Origin: Microcystis sp. T1-4
GTDB taxonomy: Bacteria > Cyanobacteriota > Cyanobacteriia > Cyanobacteriales > Microcystaceae
Direction of reading: 5' to 3'
DNA length: 29,182 nt
NCBI RefSeq assembly: GCF_000297435.1
Contig: NZ_CAIP01000290.1
Span: 1 to 29,182 of the forward strand
Position numbers and translations under genes: made by a program. Below, in pieces: positions 1 through 7,809 of the stretch (position 1 is its first letter; each line of letters opens with the position of its first letter). The notes under the pieces are model-generated. The model worked only from the letters and a program-made list of their open reading frames with translations. It was not told the origin of the DNA and searched no databases.

Positions 1-38
1 TTCCCTTTTGCCTTTTGCCTATCCTCCTAAGTAGCCTA

Positions 39-57
39 TACTCAACGGATTTAATAT
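39..57 (+). repeat. MITE-end-like sequence
   Basis: These 19 bases match, with one mismatch, the right end of the 119-bp MITE-like element at 11935-12053 (its bases 12035-12053). The similarity is lost just upstream of base 39, so if this is a relative of that element only its terminal segment is shared. Seen directly; the relation to a mobile element is inference. Confidence 0.5.
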
Positions 58-161
58 CATTACTTGTCTTAGATGTCTGTATAATTTGCTACATTTTTAC
101 ATACGCTTACCCTGGGGTGATAGGGTTTTGGGCTTCGGCCGTGAGATCAGCGTTCGACTGA

Positions 162-190
162 GCGTTCGACAAAAGCTCACGCCGAAGTCT
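162..190 (+). repeat. Interspersed 29-bp repeat, copy 1
   Basis: One of three near-identical 29-bp copies in the window (others at 3806-3834 and 5597-5625), containing the core TTCGACAAAAGCTCACGCCG. Here it sits within a wider patch of related fragments (about 133-212) such as CACGCCGAGGTCCG. A 65-codon open frame crosses this patch but has no known motif and is made mostly of repeat, so I do not call it a gene. All three copies lie between genes. Confidence 0.75.
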
Positions 191-228
191 CACGCCGAGG
201 TCCGAACGGGTGATAGGGTGATGAGACA

Positions 229-295
229 GCTTCCCCACTTCCCCACTTGCCCATCTCCCCAATTCATAATTTATAATTTATAATTCCCACTTCCC
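229..295. repeat. Low-complexity heptad/octad repeat tract
   Basis: The tract contains CTTCCCCA-type and ATAATTT-type short tandem units. The same motifs recur after the phosphatase gene (2513-2569). It fits the short tandemly repeated repetitive (STRR) class known in cyanobacteria. Apart from the repeats, no gene is visible in 1-463. The possible ribosome-binding site for the next gene is TAGGAG near 447-452. Confidence 0.6.
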
Positions 296-463
296 CAACC
301 CCAGACAGCCCCCTAGGGATGGCAGTGTCAGCATTAATTATTCTCGATCGAGCCACAAAGGGTAAAATTTGGGAAACACTGCAATACACTGGCAGTCAAC
401 GGGGCTAAAAACACGCTATTTTATTAACCTATACTAATCGCGCTTTAGGAGTCAGCAGTTTTC

Positions 464-2512
464 ATGGATTCCGTGATAACCCTCCAATGTCAAAACCTAA
501 CCTGTCTATCCCCCAACGCCCTCACTAATAGATTCTGTGAAAAATGCGGTACTCCTTTAGTTAAGCGCTATTTATGGATGATGGGTGATTGGGTGAGAAC
601 CTATTATCGTCTGGGTGAGCTAATTGATAATCGTTATTTGGTCAAACAACCACAAATTGTTCTTGATACTAAACCCGCTCAAGCACCCCAAGCGCCAGAC
701 GAACCTCCTAGCTGGGTTTCCCTCTACCTAAAATTGTTACCCTTCCGTCTCCACATTCCCCAAGTCTATGGCTATATTCCCAGTCCCGATGAACGCTTAG
801 ATATGGACATCTGGCTGTTAGAATACGGCACTATTCCCCTCGATGAAACGGGAGAATTAATTTATCCGCAACTATTGCCCACTCTGGCCGAGGTTTGGTC
901 GCAAGCTTCCGATTTAAGGCAAATTCACTGGTTATGGCAAATGGCCAAACTCTGGCATCCCCTCCAGAAAAAAGCTGTGGTCTCTAGTCTGCTCAACCCT
1001 TCTCTGACCAGAGTGAATAATCAACTGCTGCAATTGCTAGAATTAAGTAAAGACGAGGCTACCACTCCCAATCTACGAGATTTAGGGACCCTGTGGACAG
1101 GTCTGATCCCGACGGCAGCCGCTAATATTCAAGATTTTCTCGCATCCCTGACCCAAGAGCTAGAATCCGGTGATCTCGATCGCCCGGAATCCCTGATCGC
1201 TATGCTCGATTATGCACTACAGCACTACGGTGCAGGTCAAGAACGCACCTATGAGATTTTTACCTGCACCGATACCGGTCCGCTGCGGGAACACAACGAG
1301 GATGCCTGTTATCCCCCGACTAATCAGGCCATAACCCTGGCCCATAGTCAAAATCCCCTGGTAATCGTCTGTGATGGCATCGGCGGTCAGGAAGGGGGCG
1401 AAATCGCTGCTCAATTGGCGATCGAAACCCTGAGTAGGGAAATTAATCACAGTCCCACGAGCGATATTGAATTCTATCCCGATAGTCACAGTCTTGTCCT
1501 CGAACAGGCGATTCGTGTCACCAATGATCTGATCAGTCAACGCAATGATCGGGAATTAAGACAAGATCGTCAGCGCATGGGTACTACTCTAGTTATGGCT
1601 TTTGCCCATGCCCAGGAAATGTACGCAGCCCATGTGGGGGATTCCCGTATCTATTGGATTACTGCCCAGGGTTGTCATCAAGTGACGGTGGATGATGATC
1701 TCGCTGACCGGGAAGTGAAATTAGGCTATCTCCTCTATCGTGATGCCATACAGTATCCCAACGCCGGGGCCTTGGTGCAAGCTTTGGGGATGGGTAGCGC
1801 CACTAATCTCCATCCCACAGTTCAGAGGTTGATTGTTGATCAAGATTGTGTTTTTCTGCTCTGTTCCGATGGTTTGAGTGATTATGATCGGGTAGAACAA
1901 TACTGGGACAGTGAAATCGTGCCTCTTTTGCAAGGGGAGAAAACTGTAACCGCCGTGGGGGAAAGTTTATTACAACTAGCTAACCAGAAAAACGGTCACG
2001 ATAACTCCACCATCGCCCTAGTTTATTGTCGGGTAGTTCCTGCGGCTGAACCTGTCACGCCTTTAGTTTATGCTCAGGCCAAAGAACGGATTATTGCCAA
2101 TCTTAATGACCAAGATTTTGATCCCAGCGGGGACACCTGCCCCGGAGAAGAAGTGGTGACGTCAATACCCACTTCCACCCCTGCATCTTCTTCTCTTTCT
2201 AGTCCTACCTCTCCCCCTGCGCGTACTAGCGTTTCACCTCTAGTCCTAGCAGCGATCGCTGTCGGGGTCTTCGGTTTGCTGGTGGCGATCGCTTGGCAAT
2301 TCCTGAGTCGTCATCCCGCTTCCAATCCATCGATTTCTCCTGCACCTGTCACAGGTCCTAGTCCCACGACCGGGACAACACCTCCCGCACCTGTCACCAG
2401 TCCGAGTCCCACGACCGGGACAACACCTCCTGCACCTGTCACAGGTCCGAGTCCCACGACCGGGACAACACCTCCCGCACCTGTCACCAGTCCGAGTCCC
2501 CCCAATCCCTAA
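464..2512 (+). CDS. Zinc-ribbon PP2C-family Ser/Thr phosphatase with C-terminal membrane anchor
   Basis: Predicted PP2C (PPM) metal-dependent protein phosphatase, 682 aa. An N-terminal four-cysteine ribbon (C9, C14, C25, C28) is of the kind that precedes kinase domains in cyanobacterial Ser/Thr kinases. Residues about 50-255 look like a very degenerate kinase-type region with no visible lysine or DFG motif (inference). The PP2C domain covers about 265-525 and has the metal and phosphate motifs in order: REHNED near 275, DGIGG near 304, GDSR near 392, SDGLSD near 467 and GHDNST near 511. So the phosphatase should be active. A single hydrophobic segment (about 594-616) is followed by a Pro/Thr-rich tail made of a 15-residue repeat. 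That places the catalytic part in the cytoplasm and the tail on the other side, if the segment spans the membrane. No partner kinase is adjacent. The substrate is unknown. Confidence 0.9.
   Translation: MDSVITLQCQNLTCLSPNALTNRFCEKCGTPLVKRYLWMMGDWVRTYYRLGELIDNRYLVKQPQIVLDTKPAQAPQAPDEPPSWVSLYLKLLPFRLHIPQVYGYIPSPDERLDMDIWLLEYGTIPLDETGELIYPQLLPTLAEVWSQASDLRQIHWLWQMAKLWHPLQKKAVVSSLLNPSLTRVNNQLLQLLELSKDEATTPNLRDLGTLWTGLIPTAAANIQDFLASLTQELESGDLDRPESLIAMLDYALQHYGAGQERTYEIFTCTDTGPLREHNEDACYPPTNQAITLAHSQNPLVIVCDGIGGQEGGEIAAQLAIETLSREINHSPTSDIEFYPDSHSLVLEQAIRVTNDLISQRNDRELRQDRQRMGTTLVMAFAHAQEMYAAHVGDSRIYWITAQGCHQVTVDDDLADREVKLGYLLYRDAIQYPNAGALVQALGMGSATNLHPTVQRLIVDQDCVFLLCSDGLSDYDRVEQYWDSEIVPLLQGEKTVTAVGESLLQLANQKNGHDNSTIALVYCRVVPAAEPVTPLVYAQAKERIIANLNDQDFDPSGDTCPGEEVVTSIPTSTPASSSLSSPTSPPARTSVSPLVLAAIAVGVFGLLVAIAWQFLSRHPASNPSISPAPVTGPSPTTGTTPPAPVTSPSPTTGTTPPAPVTGPSPTTGTTPPAPVTSPSPPNP
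2336..2509 (+). repeat. 45-bp coding tandem repeat in phosphatase tail
   Basis: About four copies of a 45-bp unit encode the PPAPVTSPSPTTGTT tail of the PP2C protein. Units alternate between AGGTCC and CAGTCC variants, suggesting that pairs were duplicated. Copy number probably varies between strains (inference). Confidence 0.85.
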
Positions 2513-2569
2513 TTCATAATTCCTAATTCCTAATTCCCACTTCCCCACTTCCCCACTTCCCCACTTCCC
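2513..2569. repeat. STRR: CCTAATT and CACTTCCC tandem units
   Basis: Immediately after the phosphatase stop codon come about three copies of a CCTAATT heptamer, then about four copies of a CACTTCCC octamer. Related units occur at 229-295 and, in reverse sense, near 3711-3800. Confidence 0.75.
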
Positions 2570-2655
2570 TATATGTGGCTGAAGATTAATCGGCTTGTCG
2601 GGGGTTGCCAGAGCGAGTTAAGATAAAATGCCCGATTAACTGCCGAGTCTATCCT

Positions 2656-3705
2656 ATGGTTGATGCTGCGACGTTCTCCTCCGACACCTCCGCGATCATT
2701 GATGCCTTTGAAACGCCTCTAGAGTTTAACTTTCAACTGCCGGATCCCGAAGATGAAACCATCCAAGATCATGATTTTCAGCAGCAACTGGATTCTTTTT
2801 GGCAAGTCTGCGATCGCTTTGATTTGCAAACGGAAATCTGGCGGGGGCGAATTTTGCGAGCTATTCGCGACCGGGAGAAGCAAGGCGGTGATAGTCGGGG
2901 TACAGGCTTTTTAAACTGGTTAAAACAGCGAGAAATCACTAAAAGTCAAGCTTATGCTCTGATTCAATTGGCTAATAGTGCCGATACTCTCCTGGCGGAA
3001 GGACAACTGGATCCCGATAGTATCAATAAGTTTAGTAAACGCGCCTTCGTAGAAACGGCCAAATCTGCCCCCGAAATTCAAAAATTAGTCAGTGATGCGG
3101 CCCGACAAGGGGAGAGAATTACCCGTCGGGAGGTGAAGCAATTGGCCGATGAATGGACGGCTATGAGTTCAGATTTACTACCCGATGAAGTGAAGGAAAA
3201 GGCCAGCGATGGCAGTTTACCGGCGCGTCATCTCGCTCCCCTAGTGAAAGAATTAGAAAAGTTACCCGATACTCATATCGACACTCTCCGTCAAGAAATC
3301 GCCGCTAATCCCGATGTAGATACGGTAAAACTAATCACCTCGGAAGCACGCAGTTTAGCTAAATATCTCGACGCGGCGGCCCAAGTACAAACTCTCCGAC
3401 GGGGTAATTTAGATATTGAAATGGCTCTAGAAGAAGCGTTGCGCGTCGATTGTCTAAATACGGCGGCGGATCTGGTTAAACAAGCCACACAATTAGAGCA
3501 GGCCGTGGCTAAACTTTATACTACTTGGAAACGTTTAGGTAGTTTGTCCGATCGCCTCTATGTGGATACGGGAGCAAGTAATCCCCATCTGCGATCGATG
3601 TTAACCTGTTTAGAAAGTTTAACCAGTGAAGTGATCGAAGTAGAACTGGATGAAGGTGGGCAAAAAATGGTACGTTTACGCATTATCAGCGATGGGGGAA
3701 GTTAG
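2656..3705 (+). CDS. Helical conserved protein, DUF3102/ParB-like segment, function unknown
   Basis: A protein of 349 aa from the ATG at 2656. A TTG 51 bases upstream (2605) extends the frame, but its N-terminus has no family-like features, so I prefer the ATG. The protein is strongly charged and helical, with no signal peptide or membrane segment. Residues about 50-110 (IWRGRILRAI, then FLNWLKQREITKSQAYALIQLA) resemble the DUF3102 / ParB-type helix-turn-helix pattern, in which a W-L-x-x-x-x-I-x-x-x-x-A helix pair follows a charged helix. That suggests a DNA- or protein-binding helical module (inference). The C-terminal half holds predicted helices with coiled-coil character and ends in a short beta-like stretch. 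It lies 143 bases after the phosphatase, with repeats between. I do not recognise a specific function. Confidence 0.75.
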   Translation: MVDAATFSSDTSAIIDAFETPLEFNFQLPDPEDETIQDHDFQQQLDSFWQVCDRFDLQTEIWRGRILRAIRDREKQGGDSRGTGFLNWLKQREITKSQAYALIQLANSADTLLAEGQLDPDSINKFSKRAFVETAKSAPEIQKLVSDAARQGERITRREVKQLADEWTAMSSDLLPDEVKEKASDGSLPARHLAPLVKELEKLPDTHIDTLRQEIAANPDVDTVKLITSEARSLAKYLDAAAQVQTLRRGNLDIEMALEEALRVDCLNTAADLVKQATQLEQAVAKLYTTWKRLGSLSDRLYVDTGASNPHLRSMLTCLESLTSEVIEVELDEGGQKMVRLRIISDGGS

Positions 3706-3710
3706 ATGGG

Positions 3711-3738
3711 AATTATGAATTATGAATTATGAATTATG
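3711..3738. repeat. STRR (AATTATG)x4
   Basis: Four perfect tandem copies of a heptamer just after the stop codon of the helical protein. An octamer-type GGGAAGTGGGGAG motif and a short ATCAGTTATCAGT stretch follow near 3765-3800. Confidence 0.85.
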
Positions 3739-3805
3739 AATTGGCAAGTGGGGAGACTTTTCAGTGAGCAGTAATCAGTTATCAGTGGGAAGTGGGGAGC
3801 AAAAA

Positions 3806-3834
3806 GCGTTCGACAAAAGCTCACGCCGAAGTCT
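3806..3834 (+). repeat. Interspersed 29-bp repeat, copy 2
   Basis: Identical to copy 1 at 162-190 over 29 bases and in the same orientation. It lies in the spacer ahead of the SpoIID-type gene. Confidence 0.75.
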
Positions 3835-3919
3835 GATGGCTAAAAAGCTGATAGCTTGCTGCTATAATTTCTGAATATCCTCAAATTTTATGAAAACTTA
3901 TTAACAGATACTTGACTTT

Positions 3920-5518
3920 ATGCTAAAAATCAAGGAAAAAAAACCAATAATTAGCATCGGTTCCATAACTGCGGCGATCTTGCTCAGTTTAACCCTAATT
4001 CCTGCCGCTATGGCCAAGGATGTCCTTCTGAGAGTCGGCATTGTCCAACGTTTTGGCGATGAAGCCAAGGAAAAATTAACCCTGAGTAGTACCAGTGGTG
4101 ATAATCTCACCCTGCGCGTGGTGGGAGAAGATGGCCAATCCCAAACTCTGCAAACCAATCGCCTACAATTAGAAGTTATTCCCCGTCCCCTCGCTTCTCC
4201 CATCCTCCAAGAAAAAGTCATTTTGAGCGACCACGCCACTTTTGAAACCGCCGAAAATAGCGCCAAAAATTGGGCAAAAATGGGCATTAAAGTAGAAATT
4301 ACCCAACCTGGACGCTGGCAGGTTTGGGCAAAGCGAGAAGTTTATGAAAATCCCCTAGTGCGGCGTTGGTTGCTGACCAGTTTGCAAGCAAAAGGCCACA
4401 ATCAACCCTATATTAATAGTGTTTTACTCAAAGAAAAGCCGCAAGTTTCTTTCCAGATCAACGGGGTGCGCTATTTTCCCAAAGAATTAGAAATCGAGAG
4501 CCAAAAAAACCTGATTCAAGTTACTCATAGCCCCAATCAGGTGCGTTTGTACGGGGGAACCATGCGCCTACAGCCCAACGCCTACGGCACTTTTACCCTA
4601 GTTAATAACGTTCCCCTCGAAACCTACCTGCGCGGGGTTGTACCCCACGAAATCGGTCATGATGCCCCGGAAAGTGCCACCCGGGCGCAAACTATTATCG
4701 CCCGCACCTACGCCCTCCGCAATCTGCGCCGTTTTCAAGCCGATAATTACGAACTCTGTGCCGATACCCATTGTCAAGTTTATTATGGATTGACGGGAAC
4801 TAATCCCCGGGCTGATCAAGCGATCACGGCCACGCGAGGCCTAGTTTTAACCTACCAAAATGAGTTAGTGGATGCCCTTTATTCCTCCACCACCGGCGGG
4901 GTAACTGCCCTCTTTAGTGATGTGTGGGATGGGGAAGAAAGACCTTATCTCCGGGCAGTGGTGGACTCCCCTAATCGAGTCTGGGATCTGTCGAAACAAT
5001 CCCTCGCTAATGAGACAACTTTTCGCCAGTTTATTAATCTTAAAGATGGTTTTAATGAGACAGGCCGAAGGGTTTTTCGCTGGCAAAAACAAGCTTCTTT
5101 AGCTGATTTGAGTCAAGACCTAGAAACCTATTTAACACGCAGAAAACATCCCCTTGCCCACTTCCAGAAAATTCAATGGATGGAAGTGACTAAGCGCTCT
5201 CCTTCCGGTCGGATTCTGACTATGACTATTCAAACCGATAAGGGGATTTTGGAACTGCATAAAAATGAGGTGCGTAGTGCCTTAGGACCGCCTCGCAGTA
5301 CCCTATTCTACATCGATCCTATCTACGATACCAATCGACAGATCCAGGGTTATAACTTTATTGGTGGCGGTTTCGGCCACGGGGTAGGATTAAGTCAATT
5401 TGGTTCCTATAATTTAGCCCGTTTGGGTTGGTCTCCTGAACAAATTCTCGCTTTCTATTATCCCGGCACTATCATCCAACCTCTCAATAATTCGATTGTC
5501 TTTTGGCGAGGAAATTAA
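3920..5518 (+). CDS. Secreted SpoIID/LytB-domain protein
   Basis: A 532-aa exported protein. The N-terminus has a lysine-rich head, a hydrophobic core (about 10-28) and an AMA-K junction near residue 32, a typical Sec signal peptide. The SpoIID domain is split over the C-terminal half: VPLETYLRGVVPHEIG near 231-246 and the ARTYALRN motif near 263, then YSSTTGG near 320, and finally GGGFGHGVGLSQFG near 484-497 with a YYPGT end. These are the hallmark motifs of SpoIID, a lytic transglycosylase in Bacillus sporulation, and of the related amidase enhancer LytB. Cyanobacteria do not sporulate, so the likely role is cutting or trimming peptidoglycan in growth or division (inference from family). 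The region before the domain (33-225) is probably a beta-rich cell-wall-binding part. The gene stands alone, with repeats on both sides. Confidence 0.9.
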   Translation: MLKIKEKKPIISIGSITAAILLSLTLIPAAMAKDVLLRVGIVQRFGDEAKEKLTLSSTSGDNLTLRVVGEDGQSQTLQTNRLQLEVIPRPLASPILQEKVILSDHATFETAENSAKNWAKMGIKVEITQPGRWQVWAKREVYENPLVRRWLLTSLQAKGHNQPYINSVLLKEKPQVSFQINGVRYFPKELEIESQKNLIQVTHSPNQVRLYGGTMRLQPNAYGTFTLVNNVPLETYLRGVVPHEIGHDAPESATRAQTIIARTYALRNLRRFQADNYELCADTHCQVYYGLTGTNPRADQAITATRGLVLTYQNELVDALYSSTTGGVTALFSDVWDGEERPYLRAVVDSPNRVWDLSKQSLANETTFRQFINLKDGFNETGRRVFRWQKQASLADLSQDLETYLTRRKHPLAHFQKIQWMEVTKRSPSGRILTMTIQTDKGILELHKNEVRSALGPPRSTLFYIDPIYDTNRQIQGYNFIGGGFGHGVGLSQFGSYNLARLGWSPEQILAFYYPGTIIQPLNNSIVFWRGN

Positions 5519-5520
5519 TC

Positions 5521-5576
5521 AGTTATCAGTTATCAGTTATCAGTTATCAGTTATCAGTTATCAGTTATCAGTTATC
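5521..5576. repeat. STRR (AGTTATC)x8
   Basis: Eight perfect tandem heptamers starting two bases after the SpoIID gene's stop codon. The same heptamer, in another phase, recurs five times at 18721-18755 beside the antitoxin gene. Confidence 0.9.
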
Positions 5577-5596
5577 AGGGATATCAGGAGAAAAAA

Positions 5597-5625
5597 GTGT
5601 TCGACAAAAGCTCACGCCGAAGTCT
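5597..5625 (+). repeat. Interspersed 29-bp repeat, copy 3
   Basis: Matches copies 1 and 2 with one difference (GTGTTCG instead of GCGTTCG). Partial CACGCCGAAGTCTGG and CGTCCGAAGTCT units follow up to about 5660. It lies between the converging SpoIID and ktrA genes. Confidence 0.75.
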
Positions 5626-5702
5626 CGCCGAACGTCCGAAGTCTCACGCCGAAGTCTGGCGGCTGACGGCTAAAAAATCGCCTTCATCTATTTGACTAAA
5701 TT

Positions 5703-6392
5703 TTACATCGGTAAACGCTGAATATCTCGGTTAGAACCAATTACCACCATGGCTAAATCCTTGTGTAATCTTTCTTGGGGATTGGGGTTAATCTTGAATT
5801 TTTCCGCATTACCGACAGCGACAATATTTAACCCATAACGATTACGAATTTCTAACTCTGCTAGGGTTTTACCGTGAAAAGCTTCTGGGACTTTTAACTC
5901 GACAATACTATGTTCGGGATCGAGATCAAATCGTTCTAAGATTGATGGTCTAGTTAAACGGTGTGCTAACTCACAACCGGCATCATATTCGGGAAAAACT
6001 ACTAAATCTGCACCAACTTTTTTGAGTAATTTTCCATGGATTTCTGAGGAGGCTTTAGCGGCGACAAAATTAACCCCTGCTTCCTTACAATTGAGAGTAG
6101 TAATGATACTTTCTTCCACGTATTTACCAATAGCGACAATCACCGTATCGGTTTCAAAAATTCCCGCTTCTCGCAGAGCGTTAGGTTTGGTAGAATCAAG
6201 CTCGATCGCATTATCTACTATTCGATCGGATAACGCTTGTACTACTAATCCTTCGTCAATATCCGTCGCTACCACTTGATAACCTTGGTTGCGTAAGGTT
6301 TCACAGACGGCGCGCCCAAATCTGCCTAATCCGATGACGGCAAATTGACGATTTTGGGGACGCATACTACTGAAAAATTTAATTGATTGCAT
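5703..6392 (-). CDS. ktrA: KtrA/TrkA-type RCK subunit of potassium uptake system
   Basis: A 229-aa cytoplasmic regulatory subunit of a Ktr K+ transporter. The N-terminal Rossmann (RCK_N) domain starts with FAVIGLGRFGRAV (glycines of GLGRFG at 21-26), with the acidic D44/D46 after the second strand that contacts the nucleotide ribose. The C-terminal half (about 145-225) is a TrkA_C-like domain with ELKVPEAFHGKTLAELEIR. KtrA rings bind ATP/ADP or NAD(H) and gate the KtrB channel-like subunit (family knowledge). It is the last gene of a dgdA-ktrB-ktrA block, 73 bases after ktrB on the same strand, so the cognate KtrB is next door. The length is normal for the family (about 220 aa). Confidence 0.93.
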   Translation of the reverse strand: MQSIKFFSSMRPQNRQFAVIGLGRFGRAVCETLRNQGYQVVATDIDEGLVVQALSDRIVDNAIELDSTKPNALREAGIFETDTVIVAIGKYVEESIITTLNCKEAGVNFVAAKASSEIHGKLLKKVGADLVVFPEYDAGCELAHRLTRPSILERFDLDPEHSIVELKVPEAFHGKTLAELEIRNRYGLNIVAVGNAEKFKINPNPQERLHKDLAMVVIGSNRDIQRLPM

Positions 6393-6465
6393 AATTTTAA
6401 GTTAAACTGTTACGCATTTAAAATGCTAGTGTCAATGAGTGCCAGTAACTGATAACTGATATTAA

Positions 6466-7800
6466 TTATCCCACTAAAAGGTTTTCTTCGGGGTAGTTAA
6501 TAACTGTTGGTTTTGGATCGCCGATAATAGCCGCTATTAAAAGTATAACTCCCACCCGTCCCAGATACATCATAAAAACAATAATTAACTTAGAAATCGG
6601 CGATAAAGCGGCAGTTATACCCATAGATAGGCCGACAGTTCCAAAGGCAGAAACTACCTCAAAAAACAGTTGAATCATTTGAAAATCTGTCTCCACAAAT
6701 GAGATAGCTAGGGTGGAGATAATAATCGCTATAACCGAACCAAAAACCACCGCCATTGACTTTAAAATTAACGGCGTAGGAATGCGTCTTTGATAGAGAG
6801 TAACTTCTTCACGGCCTCTTAAAACCGAGCGGGTACAATTATATAAAATCCTAAAAGTTGTGGTCTTAATACCGCCCCCTGTACCGCTAGGACTGGCACC
6901 AATAAACATCAAAGCCATGGTAATTGATAAACCTTCTACGGAAATTTTACCAATATCAATGGTATTAAATCCTGCTGTTCTCGATGTTACCGATTGGAAC
7001 CAAGCGGCCAGCAATTTATCTTTAATTGATAAATTAGCCAAAGTGTCACCATTTCCCTGTTCAGTAAATAAAAAAGCCAAGGTTCCTATCACTAATAAAA
7101 ATATAGTTGTACTGATAGCAACTTTATAATTAAGGGAAAAAACAAATCCTTTTCTTTTATATCGAAAGCGGTGAATAGACCAAGTGTAAAACTCGATAAT
7201 TACCTGATAACCGATACCTCCAAAAATGATCAATCCTGTGATAGATAAGTTAATAATAATTGAAGACTGATAGGACATTAAATTATCTTTAAACAAGCCA
7301 AAACCAGCATTATTCCAAGCACTAATACTATGGAATAAAGATAACCACACCGCATATCTAAAATCATACTTTTGGGCAAAGACAGTTAACATAATCAAGG
7401 TTGCTGTTAACTCAAAAACTAGAGTAGTAGCAATCACTGATTTCATTAAACTTTGACTACCTTGTAGAAAAGGTCGATCAAAGGATTCTTGAATCGCTAA
7501 CTTCTGTCTCAGGTCAAATTTTCGCCCAACTAATAACATTAAAAAAGTGGTAGTGGTCATATAACCCAACCCCCCCACTTGCACTAATAAAGCAATAAAT
7601 AATTGACCCCAAAAAGAAAAATAAGTACCCGTATCTACCACTGCTAAACCCGTGACACAGACAGCAGAAGTGGAGGTAAAGAGGGCAACAATTGGATCAT
7701 TCCAAGTGCCGCTAGTGGTAGAAACAGGCAACATCAACAGGGAAGTTCCCGCTAAAATTACCGCCATAAATCCCAAGCAAATTGTCCGGGCAATCGTCAT
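6466..7800 (-). CDS. ktrB: KtrB-type potassium-translocating membrane subunit
   Basis: A 444-aa membrane protein of the Trk/Ktr/HKT superfamily, carrying K+ (usually coupled to Na+ in Ktr systems) across the plasma membrane. All four pseudo-repeats of the selectivity filter are visible: TSAVCVTGLAV (about 43-54), SAWNNAGFG (160-168), SRTAGFNT (273-280) and SAFGTVGLSM (384-393), each with its key glycine. The glycine-rich GASPSGTGGGIKTTTF segment (301-316) matches the gating-loop region. About eight transmembrane segments are expected, with two per repeat. The gene starts nine bases after the upstream glycosyltransferase gene ends and is followed by ktrA, so co-transcription is very likely. 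Confidence 0.95.
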   Translation of the reverse strand: MTIARTICLGFMAVILAGTSLLMLPVSTTSGTWNDPIVALFTSTSAVCVTGLAVVDTGTYFSFWGQLFIALLVQVGGLGYMTTTTFLMLLVGRKFDLRQKLAIQESFDRPFLQGSQSLMKSVIATTLVFELTATLIMLTVFAQKYDFRYAVWLSLFHSISAWNNAGFGLFKDNLMSYQSSIIINLSITGLIIFGGIGYQVIIEFYTWSIHRFRYKRKGFVFSLNYKVAISTTIFLLVIGTLAFLFTEQGNGDTLANLSIKDKLLAAWFQSVTSRTAGFNTIDIGKISVEGLSITMALMFIGASPSGTGGGIKTTTFRILYNCTRSVLRGREEVTLYQRRIPTPLILKSMAVVFGSVIAIIISTLAISFVETDFQMIQLFFEVVSAFGTVGLSMGITAALSPISKLIIVFMMYLGRVGVILLIAAIIGDPKPTVINYPEENLLVG

Positions 7801-7809
7801 ATAAATTCC

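Noticed and set aside
86..283. 65-codon open frame on the plus strand
   Set aside because: It runs through interspersed repeats and low-complexity sequence, has no family motif and no ribosome-binding site.
5521..5576. Heptamer arrays as a CRISPR
   Set aside because: The 7-bp units are directly tandem with no spacers; they are STRR-type repeats.
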